Shown piece after piece: positions 16,340 to 25,374 of a stretch of DNA of 64,000 nucleotides; positions within the stretch are counted from its first letter, which is position 1; each line of letters begins with the position of its first letter. Under the pieces are notes generated by a model, which saw only the letters and a list, made by a program, of their open reading frames with translations, did not search any database and was not told where the DNA came from. The DNA is taken from positions 66,752-130,751 of the forward strand of contig JAFZBE010000067.1 of the NCBI GenBank assembly GCA_017561935.1, written 5' to 3'. A program made the position numbers and the translations under genes. The DNA comes from Bacteroidales bacterium (lineage in GTDB: Bacteria > Bacteroidota > Bacteroidia > Bacteroidales > UBA3663).

Positions 16340-17841
16340 TTCTTCAAAGTTTTAGAATCTTTGCGCAAGATCTTGGTGTGGATGAACCAGCTGATTTGAG
16401 GCGAAATCCTCAAAGCATATACCAGAAACATGGCAATGACTGCGATGATTGACGTGCGGACGAGGACATCGAGCAAAGGTGAAATATCAGACAGTGTGGG
16501 AATGAACACATTGACTGCAAACAAAATGACCAGGAACAGAATAATCCTTAGATGAGCCTTGCAGAAAGGATTGGTCTTAATCTTGGTCTGCACGATATAC
16601 TGCTGATAGGCATAGCTCACCAGCACAGTGATCAACGAGGCAAACGCAGCTCCGCTCAATCCCCAGATAGGAATAAAGTGGAGATTGGTGACGATGGAGA
16701 TGGCTGCCAGGATGAGGGCAATGAAGAGCGTCCAATAATAATACTTGGAGAAGGATATCAACGTATTGCCGAAGTTGAGTGTGCCGTATGCCACCTTCGA
16801 AAGGCCAAGGAAGAGCACTGCCCATCGTCCTTCGGCGAACTTCTCACCATTAGGGATGATGGCGTAGATATTATCCAGATTGATCCATACGATCAGAAGC
16901 AATACTGACGAAGCGAGCATCTGATGGATGCTAACTTGACGATAGAGTTGCTGAGCACGAGCAATGTTGCCATCCTTCATCGCCTGCGAAGCCAATGGGG
17001 TACTGATGGGCGTAATGTTGCGCGAGGGCATGTTCACAATCTCTGCCATATAGATCACGATAGTGTAAATGCCCGCACTATAGAGTCCCTTGACACCCGC
17101 CAGCATAAACGTATCCATCTGCTGGATGATATTACCGCTGATGGTGGCCACCATCAGGAAGCCCGCATATTTGAGCACCTTGCTGCGCAACTCAGGTGTT
17201 ACGAAACTCCAATCGTGCTTCAGTGTGCGACTGCCGATGCTCATAGAATAGACCACAGCAAAGACCATGCAAATGCCATAACATACGATGAATCCAACGA
17301 TCAACCCAGTCACACCAATATATCCGAAACCGTAGGCAAGATAGATGAATAGCATCATCAGTCGCATCCCAATCTCACGAACCGCCTTCGGAGCGGCTAT
17401 GCGCATGTTGATATTGGCATAATTTTCGGCCCAAACCCAGAAGGCAAGCACTACCATCATCGGCAAGACGTAGTAGAAGTGCTGGTTAAAGAGCGGACTC
17501 TTGGTTCCGAAATACGACTCTATAGGACCTCGGAAAGCCAGATATAGCAGCGTTATCGTAATGACTCCGAAAACCGGGAAGAGCAGATAGTAATAAAGGA
17601 AACCATGATTGCCGGTCTTTTCGTCCTTGAAATAAGGGAAAAACCTCATGCCGGTGCTGCCTGAACCGAAGAGAGCCAGCGTGCTGAGCAGGAATGCTAC
17701 CTCATAGACCACTTTGCTAAGTCCGATGACCTCGGGGTCAAGGTACTTGGCAACAATGTAGAACTGGACAAAGATGCCCAGTACCACACCAATGTAATTG
17801 ACAAAGGTCCCTTTCAGCGACTGACGGATGACTACGCCCAT
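16336..17841 (-). CDS. wzx: Polysaccharide flippase (Wzx/MATE-like, PST family)
   Basis: 501 residues from MGVVIRQSLKGTFVNYIGVVLGIF, with about 14 predicted membrane helices spread through the whole length, as in Wzx/RfbX O-antigen exporters. It would move the undecaprenyl-linked repeat unit across the inner membrane. An upstream in-frame start would overlap rfbD and is disfavoured. I do not recognise a Wzy polymerase or a chain-length regulator within the locus, so polymerisation (if any) may be encoded elsewhere. Confidence 0.88.
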   Translation of the reverse strand: MGVVIRQSLKGTFVNYIGVVLGIFVQFYIVAKYLDPEVIGLSKVVYEVAFLLSTLALFGSGSTGMRFFPYFKDEKTGNHGFLYYYLLFPVFGVITITLLYLAFRGPIESYFGTKSPLFNQHFYYVLPMMVVLAFWVWAENYANINMRIAAPKAVREIGMRLMMLFIYLAYGFGYIGVTGLIVGFIVCYGICMVFAVVYSMSIGSRTLKHDWSFVTPELRSKVLKYAGFLMVATISGNIIQQMDTFMLAGVKGLYSAGIYTIVIYMAEIVNMPSRNITPISTPLASQAMKDGNIARAQQLYRQVSIHQMLASSVLLLIVWINLDNIYAIIPNGEKFAEGRWAVLFLGLSKVAYGTLNFGNTLISFSKYYYWTLFIALILAAISIVTNLHFIPIWGLSGAAFASLITVLVSYAYQQYIVQTKIKTNPFCKAHLRIILFLVILFAVNVFIPTLSDISPLLDVLVRTSIIAVIAMFLVYALRISPQISWFIHTKILRKDSKTLKK

Positions 17842-17852
17842 TTGAATCGTAA

Positions 17853-18749
17853 CTATTTTGACAACTGCCCCAGCTCCTTCAAACACTTTTCAAGCGAGTG
17901 GGTCCAATAGGGAATCTTGATGCCGAAGGTCTCCTTGATCTTGGTCTTATCAAGCACGGAATAGGCAGGACGCTTGACCGGCGAAGGGAATTCGTCGGAA
18001 TGACAAGGCTGGATATCGCAAGCCGTATTGCCTGCCAATGACGCGATCTTCATCGTAAAATCGTACCACGAGCATACACCTTCGTTCGAATAATGATAGA
18101 TACCCGTCTTGCCTTCCCATTTGCGGTTCTCGACGATATCGAAAATGACGTCGGCAAGGTCACCGGCATACGTAGGTGTTCCTACCTGATCAAAGACGAC
18201 CTTCAATGCAGGTTTGGTAGCTGTCAGATGAAGCATAGTCTTCACAAAGTTCCTGCCGAAAGCCGAATAGAGCCAAGCCGTGCGGATGATGATGTACTTG
18301 CAACCCGACGCGATGATATTCTGTTCGCCATGCAACTTAGTCAGTCCGTACACACCTGAAGGTGTCCCCTGCTGGTCTTCCTTACAGGGCACATTATAGG
18401 GATCGGCACCAAAGACGTAATCGGTGGAGACATGGACGAGCAGGCCATCCCTCTCCTTCATCACTTGTGCCAGATATTTCGGAGCTGTGGCGTTCAACGT
18501 CTCGCAGAACTCCTGGTCAGACTCTGCCTTATCGACATTCGTATAAGCCGCACAGTTGACAATGACATCCACCTGTTCGGCTTCGCACAACGCGCGTACA
18601 TTATAAATATTTGTAATACCGAGTATCGTGGTTTCTAAACCTTCAGGAGCCACCACATCGGTATAGATATACCGATCCTGTGACGACGCACCCAAGAGCC
18701 TCATCTGATTGCCTAGCTGACCATTTGCTCCTGTTACTAGAATATTCAT
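17853..18749 (-). CDS. rfbD: dTDP-4-dehydrorhamnose reductase
   Basis: 298 residues. NAD(P) motif TGANGQLG at the N terminus, VNCAAYTNVDKAE, STDYVFG, the catalytic YxxxK in YGLTKLHGE, and RTAWLYSAFGRNFVKTM are all RmlD signatures. It performs the last step of dTDP-L-rhamnose synthesis. It lies 11 nt downstream of rfbC; rfbA and rfbB are not in the window. Confidence 0.95.
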   Translation of the reverse strand: MNILVTGANGQLGNQMRLLGASSQDRYIYTDVVAPEGLETTILGITNIYNVRALCEAEQVDVIVNCAAYTNVDKAESDQEFCETLNATAPKYLAQVMKERDGLLVHVSTDYVFGADPYNVPCKEDQQGTPSGVYGLTKLHGEQNIIASGCKYIIIRTAWLYSAFGRNFVKTMLHLTATKPALKVVFDQVGTPTYAGDLADVIFDIVENRKWEGKTGIYHYSNEGVCSWYDFTMKIASLAGNTACDIQPCHSDEFPSPVKRPAYSVLDKTKIKETFGIKIPYWTHSLEKCLKELGQLSK

Positions 18750-18760
18750 TTTCGTGTTTT

Positions 18761-19360
18761 TTACTTCGAAAACTCCGGATAAAGGTTATCGTTGAAGTCA
18801 AAATCCAGTTCGCCGTCCATCAGATTGGCATGACAAAGATCCTTCTCCGAAAGAATGGCCTTGTCGGCAGGAATACGCCAATCGATGCCAAACATCTTAT
18901 CCATGATATTGATGCCTGCATCAACCTCGGGATGATAGAACTGATCACACTTGTACTGAAAGACGGCCGTCTCGGAAAGCACCGAAAAACCATGGGCGAA
19001 GCCACGTGGGACGAAGAACTGCAAATGATTCTCTTCGTTGAGTTCCACGGCGACATGCTGACCGAAGGTGGGAGATCCCTTACGGATATCCACAGCGACA
19101 TCCAATACCGATCCTTTAACACAACGCACCAGCTTGGACTGGGTGTAAGGCATCCTTTGGTAATGAAGGCCACGCATCACACCATAACTCGACATCGACT
19201 CATTGTCCTGCACAAAGCGGATGGGATGACCAAGGATGGCTGTTATCTTCTCGTCGAATTCCCGCTGGGAATAGCTTTCGAAGAAGTAGCCTCGCGAATC
19301 CTTGAAGACTCGTGGTTCGATAATCAATATACCGGGTATTGTCGTTTCGATGATGTTCAT
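18761..19360 (-). CDS. rfbC: dTDP-4-dehydrorhamnose 3,5-epimerase
   Basis: 199 residues of cupin fold. Signatures are PRVFKDSRGYFFESY, the catalytic histidine in RGLHYQ, the KLVRCVKGSVLDVAVDIRKGS strand set, and FVPRGFAHGFSVLSE. It epimerises the 4-keto-6-deoxy sugar at C3 and C5 before RfbD. Its ATG shares one base with the stop of the barrel protein gene (TAATG), so the rhamnose genes are translationally coupled to an outer-membrane protein. Confidence 0.95.
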   Translation of the reverse strand: MNIIETTIPGILIIEPRVFKDSRGYFFESYSQREFDEKITAILGHPIRFVQDNESMSSYGVMRGLHYQRMPYTQSKLVRCVKGSVLDVAVDIRKGSPTFGQHVAVELNEENHLQFFVPRGFAHGFSVLSETAVFQYKCDQFYHPEVDAGINIMDKMFGIDWRIPADKAILSEKDLCHANLMDGELDFDFNDNLYPEFSK

Positions 19361-20118
19361 TATTCGTTCTCGTTTATTTGCTCTCGTTTAACCTTCTTGC
19401 CTCGAATGGTGTGGTGCCACCAGAGGGCGGCCACAATTTGGATTGACTGATTGGACGACTGCTCGAACTCGTCAGCCTTGGTATCGGGCCAGATGTTGGC
19501 AAGACCATAGTAATATCGTCCCTGCAACTGAAGACTTACCTTAGGTCCGAACTTGAACTCGTAGCCGAGTCCAGCCTGGATGCCATAGTCGAATTTACGG
19601 CTTACCTCCATCCAGTGGTGGGCTGTGACCTTGACTGTATATTCCGAACCCTCCTCACCAAAGTTGTCGGGCAGATTGCTGTCAATCTTGTCGCTCATAT
19701 ACCATCCTATCTTGGGACCTGCATCAAAGGCAATCTCGTTATGCTTGCCCATCTTGAAATAGACATGCGCCATGATAGGCACCTCAATGTAGAGCAACGA
19801 ACGTGAGAATTGGAGTTCGGGATATTCCTCGTAATAATCCTTGAATCCTCGCCGAGTCAACAGGAATTCTGCCTGTAGTCCGAACAATGTCTCTTCGATA
19901 TATCGGACGGCCACACCGCCCGTATAACCTTGTGCCATCTTCTGTGTGACGGTGGGAAGGAAAGAGTACTGGCTCAGGTTTGCACCACCGATGACACCGA
20001 AATGTACCTCACGGGGGATACGTGTTTGTGCAGTAATCTGCTGCTGAAGACCCAAGAGTGTCATCAGACAGCAGATTATTGTCAATCGGTAGGATGTATG
20101 TAGTGCAATTGACTTCAT
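19360..20118 (-). CDS. Outer-membrane beta-barrel protein, PorT-like
   Basis: 252 residues from MKSIALHTSYRLTIICCLMT, with a signal peptide ending near QQITAQ. The mature part alternates amphipathic strands (HFGVIGGANLSQYSF, GVAVRYIEETLFGLQAEFLLTRRG, FDYGIQAGLGYEFKFGPKVSLQLQGRYYYGL), as in 8-stranded Bacteroidota barrels of the outer-membrane beta-barrel/PorT family. Function unknown; its place between a LysM protein and rfbC suggests a tie to envelope or glycan assembly. It is weaker as a T9SS PorT orthologue, because that gene has other usual neighbours. Confidence 0.8.
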   Translation of the reverse strand: MKSIALHTSYRLTIICCLMTLLGLQQQITAQTRIPREVHFGVIGGANLSQYSFLPTVTQKMAQGYTGGVAVRYIEETLFGLQAEFLLTRRGFKDYYEEYPELQFSRSLLYIEVPIMAHVYFKMGKHNEIAFDAGPKIGWYMSDKIDSNLPDNFGEEGSEYTVKVTAHHWMEVSRKFDYGIQAGLGYEFKFGPKVSLQLQGRYYYGLANIWPDTKADEFEQSSNQSIQIVAALWWHHTIRGKKVKREQINENE

Positions 20119-20158
20119 CCGTGATAATTGTTCACTTCTTGGCGCAGGTTTCGAAAAA

Positions 20159-21676
20159 TCATTGAACCACAATCTTCTCTACGGTTGACTCCGGTGTAAA
20201 ATGTACCAGGTAGAAGCCTCGGTTATAGAATCCTCGACCCATGCTTCGATCAAAGCAGAAGGCATTCTGAAGCCCGTCGGTCAACTGTCCATTCAACCGT
20301 TCCTCGATATGCTCGCCATAACGCGACAAGGCCTCCAGGAAGAATTTAGCGACATCATAACCCAGAATTCCATATTTTGGAACGAGCGCCATGGGCTCTT
20401 TGCCGTACCATTTCTTAAAGTTTGCATAGAAGTTCTTCAACTCCTGGTCGAAAGGATTCGCATAGACCTTCGAGAACATATACACGTTCAGGTCATAGTA
20501 GTAATCGATGAAGTCGCTCGTGTTGAGAATCCATTCGGGATAGCCCAGCATAGCCAGCTTCGGGGGACCTGCAGGATTGAAAATGCCTTTCTTCAAAGCC
20601 TCCTGATAACGTGCATCACGAAGAATCTTGACATGCTGGAGTCCACTGAACATACGGCGCATGGCTTCGGCCTGAGGTGTAACAGGCACGAAAACCAATG
20701 GTTCATCTTTCAGACCAAGGATCGAGTCACAAGCCATCAGTCGGGATGGATGAAGGTACGACAACTCGCGGAAAGGAATATTATGTTCAATAAGCGCCTC
20801 CTTCAACTGTGCCGGATATGGATCTACCTTGCGATTGCCCACACTGTCGGCGATGAAAACGAAGGTATAATCCTCGAAACGCTGCAGTATCTCGCCTGTC
20901 AAGCGGGGATAAAGCATGGCTTTCGACACATTTACCTGGAAGACGTGCTCGTAAGCATCGATGAAGCCGTTCGAGACGCTGAATGGGCTGATAACCGGAG
21001 TTCCCGATCGTTCGCCCCAATCGGCCACCTGCCGCAGTTCATTCTCTTCCATGGGAGCAATCACCACATCGGCCATCATCAGCTGAGGATTGGCAAGAAT
21101 GTTGTAGAGCGACTCCGAACCCGTGTCGTAAGCCTGAATCGTCACCCTTCGTCCTCTTGCCTGCATCTCATCCACAGCCATCAAAACGCCCTCGTAGAAC
21201 TCCACACTACGCATCTGCGTCTTATTTTCGGCAGCAGTGCCTGCACCGAGGTTGAATGGCAGGATGACAGCCATGTTCAATGTACCATCTGTCCAATGGT
21301 CCACGTCCGAGAGGTCCCACAGCGACCGCACATTGCCATTGTCCTGCGTCTGTCGGAATGTAGAGTTAGCTGTAGTGTCTCTCTTCGGCTCTTCAGTGAT
21401 CTGTCCATTGACGACTTCCGGTACAAGGGGCATGTCAATGGGTGCCGTGGTAGCTTCAGGAATGATGAGTTTCACACCAGTCGGGATGCTTGTACCTTCA
21501 ATCTGAGGATTAGCAGCCTTGATGGCATCTACGGTGACTCCGTATGCACGAGAGATGCTGTACAGCGTCTGACCAGGCTGCACGGTGTGGTAGCGAACTT
21601 CAGCATTGACGCTCTGAACACAGCACAGTCCAAAGGTCAACAAAATCGTCAAGCCGAACTTGCGTAATATTTTCAT
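20159..21676 (-). CDS. LysM-domain protein with type 1 periplasmic-binding fold
   Basis: 505 residues. Signal peptide (about 1-25, ending SVNA), one LysM domain (about 28-73, YHTVQPGQTLYSISRAYGVT...) for peptidoglycan binding, a linker, then a region from about 130 to the end resembling ABC-type/LpoA-like periplasmic binding folds (MAVILPFNLG, YEGVLMAVDEMQARGRRVTIQAYDTG, ADVVIAPMEENELRQVADWG, GTPVISPFSVSNGF). It is the first gene of the operon, after a strong promoter. It may sense or scaffold wall/outer-membrane processes; no ligand can be assigned. Confidence 0.85.
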   Translation of the reverse strand: MKILRKFGLTILLTFGLCCVQSVNAEVRYHTVQPGQTLYSISRAYGVTVDAIKAANPQIEGTSIPTGVKLIIPEATTAPIDMPLVPEVVNGQITEEPKRDTTANSTFRQTQDNGNVRSLWDLSDVDHWTDGTLNMAVILPFNLGAGTAAENKTQMRSVEFYEGVLMAVDEMQARGRRVTIQAYDTGSESLYNILANPQLMMADVVIAPMEENELRQVADWGERSGTPVISPFSVSNGFIDAYEHVFQVNVSKAMLYPRLTGEILQRFEDYTFVFIADSVGNRKVDPYPAQLKEALIEHNIPFRELSYLHPSRLMACDSILGLKDEPLVFVPVTPQAEAMRRMFSGLQHVKILRDARYQEALKKGIFNPAGPPKLAMLGYPEWILNTSDFIDYYYDLNVYMFSKVYANPFDQELKNFYANFKKWYGKEPMALVPKYGILGYDVAKFFLEALSRYGEHIEERLNGQLTDGLQNAFCFDRSMGRGFYNRGFYLVHFTPESTVEKIVVQ

Positions 21677-21751
21677 GCTTATTCAATATATTGCTTGTAT
21701 TATATGACTCGCAAACATGTATGCGGGTGCGCGTATGCGCAAAATTCGACG

Positions 21752-21783
21752 CAAAGGTACGACTTCTTTGCGATATTTCCAAA
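21752..21783 (-). promoter_or_regulatory. Promoter of the 19-gene glycan operon
   Basis: Minus strand TTTG (21780-21783), 20 nt, then TACCTTTG (21752-21759). It is the only strong Bacteroidota-type promoter seen between the minus-strand operon and tsaD, and lies about 75 nt above the LysM gene start. Confidence 0.7.
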
Positions 21784-21830
21784 CAATTCGGTCAAAAGTT
21801 GCTCTGCACTATGTTTTTTTCACTTTTTGC

Positions 21831-21861
21831 TTGGCTAATTGCTAAAAAAGGTGTATCTTTG
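21831..21861 (+). promoter_or_regulatory. Promoter of the tsaD operon
   Basis: TTG (21831-21833), 20 nt, TATCTTTG (21854-21861), 22 nt before the tsaD ATG. It is divergent from the glycan operon promoter, with about 50 bp between the two -33 elements. Confidence 0.75.
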
Positions 21862-21883
21862 CAACGCTAAAAATTGAAAAATC

Positions 21884-22909
21884 ATGTCCACAATAATATT
21901 AGGTATCGAATCCTCCTGCGATGACACGTCGGCCGCCGTCCTTCGCGACGGCGTCATGCTCAGCAACGTCATTGCCAGTCAAGCCGTGCACGAGGCCTTT
22001 GGTGGCGTAGTTCCCGAACTCGCCAGCCGTGCACATCAGCAGAACATTGTTCCCGTGGTGAGCGAAGCCATCCGTCGTGCGGGTATCAAGGCCGAAGATC
22101 TCACAGCTATCGCCTTCACCCGGGGCCCGGGTCTCTTAGGCTCTCTGCTCGTCGGCCTCTCCTTTGCCAAAGGGTTGGCCTCGGCCCTCCATATCCCGAT
22201 GATTGATGTCAACCATCTGCAGGGACACGTCATGGCACATTTTGTGACCGAACCCGACGTCCCGAAGGAAGTTCCCACCTTTCCGTTCCTCTGTCTTCTC
22301 GTCAGTGGAGGCAATAGCCAGATAATCAAGGTCAACAGCTACAAGGACATGGAGGTCATCGGACAGACCATCGACGATGCTGCAGGCGAAGCCTTCGACA
22401 AGTGTGCCAAGGTGATGGGACTGGGTTATCCAGGTGGCCCCATCATCAACCAATTGGCCAATGAAGGCAATCCCGACCGTTTCAAGTTTGCCAAGCCGCA
22501 TATCGAAGGACTCAACTACTCCTTCTCCGGTCTCAAGACTTCCTTCCTCTATACCCTGCGCGATGCCATCAAGGAGAACCCCAACTTCATCGAAGAGAAC
22601 AAGAACGACCTTTGCGCCTCCTTGCAGAAGACCATCGTCGATATCCTGATGGACAAGCTGAAGAAGGCTGTCAAAGAGACCGGCATACGTCAAGTGGCGC
22701 TGAGCGGAGGCGTTTCAGCCAACAGTGGTGTGCGCGAAGGGCTCACGGCTCTTGGCCAGAAGTATCATTGGAAGGTCTTCCTCCCTCCCTTCAAGTTCAC
22801 CACCGACAACGCCGCGATGATTGCCATCGTAGGTCAATACAAGTTCCAGGACAAGGACTTCTGCCCGTTCGATGCCCCCGCTTTCGCACGTGTCACCGAT
22901 CATTTCTGA
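21884..22909 (+). CDS. tsaD: tRNA N6-threonylcarbamoyladenosine transferase catalytic subunit
   Basis: 341 residues, the standard length. ASKHA-fold protein with the metal-binding H111 and H115 (NHLQGHVMAH), GIESSCDDTS at the N terminus, LLVSGGNSQI and ALSGGVSANSGVR. With TsaB and TsaE it installs t6A at position 37 of ANN-decoding tRNAs. First gene of a five-gene plus-strand unit. Confidence 0.97.
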   Translation: MSTIILGIESSCDDTSAAVLRDGVMLSNVIASQAVHEAFGGVVPELASRAHQQNIVPVVSEAIRRAGIKAEDLTAIAFTRGPGLLGSLLVGLSFAKGLASALHIPMIDVNHLQGHVMAHFVTEPDVPKEVPTFPFLCLLVSGGNSQIIKVNSYKDMEVIGQTIDDAAGEAFDKCAKVMGLGYPGGPIINQLANEGNPDRFKFAKPHIEGLNYSFSGLKTSFLYTLRDAIKENPNFIEENKNDLCASLQKTIVDILMDKLKKAVKETGIRQVALSGGVSANSGVREGLTALGQKYHWKVFLPPFKFTTDNAAMIAIVGQYKFQDKDFCPFDAPAFARVTDHF

Positions 22910-22930
22910 TATACCCAAAGACAAGTTTCT

Positions 22931-23704
22931 ATGCGAATTCCCTTCAAAAACATAGTTGCGTCAGCTTCATTGCTCATCTTCGTGGCTTTTTGCTTCGACA
23001 CTGCATCGGCAAGTACCCGCCACCTCACCCGTTATCAGGCGGCCAACGACTATATTCTCCTCGATACAGCCTACGTCGATGAGATGCAGCATATCGATAA
23101 CCAGGCTGACTCCGTGGTCGTCAGTGGACATACGTTCAAAGGCCCTGGCCCTTTCACCGTGCACTTCGAAGCCGAAATGTCGCGCAAGCCTGACTATTTC
23201 GCCTGGGAGATTGCCGAGGACAGCAAATTCCAGATACTCATCGACAGGTTTCGCACGTTGGAATACGACAGCCTCACTTCGCGTCTCGACTACGAATTCT
23301 CCGAACAAGGCTCCTTCTATGTTCGTTTCACAGCCGACTTCTACGAGTCGGTCGGCGACACGACCACCTACGACACCGAGGAGCCGTACGAGATAACCAT
23401 CTCGACCTCTTTGCTCGAAGTGCCCAACCTCATCACGCCCGATTCGCCATCAGGCAGCAACCAAGTCTTCAAGGTGAAATACCAGTCGCTGCGTTCCTTC
23501 GAGATGTGGGTATATAATCGCTGGGGACAGGAACTCTTCCACACCACCGATCCCTCGGAAGGCTGGGACGGCAAGCATAACGGCTCCACCGTTCCCACAG
23601 GTGCCTACTACTATGTCATCAAGGCGATCGGCACCGACGACCAGAAATACTCCAAGAAAGGCGCCATCAACGTGTTGAAAACCAAGAACTCCTCTAACCA
23701 CTGA
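22931..23704 (+). CDS. T9SS cargo protein with CHU_C (gliding-motility-type) sorting domain
   Basis: 257 residues with a signal peptide (about 1-27, ending SASA). The mature N-terminal part has no domain I recognise, apart from a PKD-like feel (GPFTVHFEAEMS). The last about 90 residues form a CHU_C/type-B C-terminal domain (LEVPNLITPDSPSGSNQVF, EMWVYNRWGQELF, WDGKHNGSTVPTGAYYYVIKA), which directs export through the type IX secretion system. It lies between tsaD (21 nt) and a lytic transglycosylase (4 nt). It may be a small secreted envelope protein; function unknown. Confidence 0.85.
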   Translation: MRIPFKNIVASASLLIFVAFCFDTASASTRHLTRYQAANDYILLDTAYVDEMQHIDNQADSVVVSGHTFKGPGPFTVHFEAEMSRKPDYFAWEIAEDSKFQILIDRFRTLEYDSLTSRLDYEFSEQGSFYVRFTADFYESVGDTTTYDTEEPYEITISTSLLEVPNLITPDSPSGSNQVFKVKYQSLRSFEMWVYNRWGQELFHTTDPSEGWDGKHNGSTVPTGAYYYVIKAIGTDDQKYSKKGAINVLKTKNSSNH

Positions 23705-23708
23705 TTTT

Positions 23709-24689
23709 ATGCACAAGCCAAGCATTCTTTTTGTCTTCTCCACGCTCATCTTGCTCACTGCAACCCTGTTCTTCCTCTCTGCCACAAGGGGCCGCAAGGA
23801 CAGGCCCGAGCTGCCCATCATGCAGCAGTTCTCGTCCACGCCCCGCTTCGACAACCAGCAGACCATCTTCGGGAAGACCTACGACCTGAGCCGCTATGAT
23901 ATGCATGAGCGATTTGAGCGTGAGCTAACCAACGTCTGCTATACTCACAACTCATCCATCCTCACCATCAAGCGCGCCAACCGCTACTTCCCTATTCTCG
24001 TGCCCATCCTCGAGGAAGAGGGCATTCCTGCCGATTTCATCTATCTCTGTTGCATCGAATCGAACCTCTACACGCGGGCAAAGAGTCCTGCAGGAGCCTG
24101 CGGACTGTGGCAGTTCATGCCCGAAACCGCCCGTCAGTATGGCCTTATCGTCAACGACGAGGTGGATGAACGCTACAACACCGAGAAGGCCACACGAGCT
24201 GCCTGCCGTTATCTCAAGGATGCCTATGCCAAGTTCGGCGACTGGATGACCGTAGCTGCCTCCTACAACGGCGGTATGGCCGGCATCCGGAACAAGCTCA
24301 ACACCCAGAAAGTCAGCGATCCGATGGACCTGCTCCTCGTCGAAGAGACCTCGCGCTACATGTTCCGTATCATGGCCTATAAGGAGCTGCTCCGCGACCC
24401 CTATCGCTACGGCTTCGTGCTCTATAGCGACCAGCTCTATCGCCCCATCCGCACCACCACCATCACCGTCAAGTCCTCCATCGCCGACCTCGCTGCCTTT
24501 GCTCAAAAGCAGGGCATCAACTACTTCCAGCTCAAGGAGTTCAACCCGTGGTTGCGTGCCGACAAGCTCACCTTCCGCAAGGGCAGCCCCTCGTCCTACA
24601 AGGTCGCCATCCCCGTGGCCGAAGACCTCTACTACAACGCCGATCAACCCTTCGAAATCTACGACACCGCCTGGGTGGTGGACAAATAA
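23709..24689 (+). CDS. Lytic transglycosylase (MltD-like, SLT domain)
   Basis: 326 residues. An N-terminal signal anchor (about 5-24) and an SLT goose-lysozyme-like domain with catalytic Glu117 in IESNLYTRAKSPAGACG, GLWQFMPETARQYG and AASYNGGMAG. The C-terminal about 80 residues resemble a degenerate LysM segment (FAQKQGINYFQLKEFNPWL). It cleaves glycan strands of peptidoglycan, leaving anhydromuramic ends, in the periplasm. PAP2 and T9SS cargo neighbours fit an envelope operon. Confidence 0.92.
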   Translation: MHKPSILFVFSTLILLTATLFFLSATRGRKDRPELPIMQQFSSTPRFDNQQTIFGKTYDLSRYDMHERFERELTNVCYTHNSSILTIKRANRYFPILVPILEEEGIPADFIYLCCIESNLYTRAKSPAGACGLWQFMPETARQYGLIVNDEVDERYNTEKATRAACRYLKDAYAKFGDWMTVAASYNGGMAGIRNKLNTQKVSDPMDLLLVEETSRYMFRIMAYKELLRDPYRYGFVLYSDQLYRPIRTTTITVKSSIADLAAFAQKQGINYFQLKEFNPWLRADKLTFRKGSPSSYKVAIPVAEDLYYNADQPFEIYDTAWVVDK

Positions 24690-24695
24690 ATTGTA

Positions 24696-25367
24696 ATGCT
24701 CGAAACCCTCAATTCCCTCGATCACGAGCTGATGCTCTGGCTCAACTACGACGGAGGTGCCTTTCAGGACGCCTTCTGGTACACCTTGAGCAAAATTGTC
24801 ACCTGGATCCCGCTCTACATCGTCATCATCTTCGTCATGTACCGCGATAGCGCGAAACAGCAGAAGAAGTGGATGAAGTTCATCCTGCTGCTCCTCTTCA
24901 CGGCCCTCATCTTCGCCTTCACCGATCAGATCAGCGCGGGCATCATCAAACCCTGGGTACAGCGTCCCCGTCCCTCGCATGAGGTTTCCATCATGGACCA
25001 GCTGCATTACGTCAATGATTATCATGGAGGCGCCTATGGTTTCGTGTCGTCCCATGCTGCCAACTGTTTCGGCCTCGCCGTTTGGGTAAGCTGTCTCTTC
25101 AAGCGGCGCTCACTGGTTTGGGCAATGATGTTGTATGCCGTGCTCAACTGCTACTCCCGCATCTACCTCGGTGTGCATTATCCGGGCGACATCATCTGCG
25201 GCACCATCCTCGGCATCCTCTGCGGATGGCTCGGCTACCTTTGCTACACCCGTTTCTGCCGTCGTTTCGACATCCCTCAGGACACGTCGGTCAACCCCTT
25301 CCCCATCACCCTCATGTTCTGGCTCTCGCTACTCGCTTTCGCCATCTATGCCATCATCAACCTCTGA
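24696..25367 (+). CDS. PAP2-family membrane phosphatase
   Basis: 223 residues with about five or six membrane helices. The three-part phosphatase signature is complete: KPWVQRPRPSH, SSHAAN and SRIYLGVHYPGDI. Candidates are undecaprenyl-pyrophosphate recycling or lipid A 1-phosphate removal; the sequence does not decide. Located 6 nt after the lytic transglycosylase, which favours a link with lipid-carrier or wall metabolism. Confidence 0.9.
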   Translation: MLETLNSLDHELMLWLNYDGGAFQDAFWYTLSKIVTWIPLYIVIIFVMYRDSAKQQKKWMKFILLLLFTALIFAFTDQISAGIIKPWVQRPRPSHEVSIMDQLHYVNDYHGGAYGFVSSHAANCFGLAVWVSCLFKRRSLVWAMMLYAVLNCYSRIYLGVHYPGDIICGTILGILCGWLGYLCYTRFCRRFDIPQDTSVNPFPITLMFWLSLLAFAIYAIINL

Positions 25368-25374
25368 CATTCCT

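Noticed and set aside
20201..21667. A 488-codon plus-strand frame
   Set aside because: Antisense to the LysM/periplasmic-binding protein gene; its translation shows no signal, motif or sensible composition.
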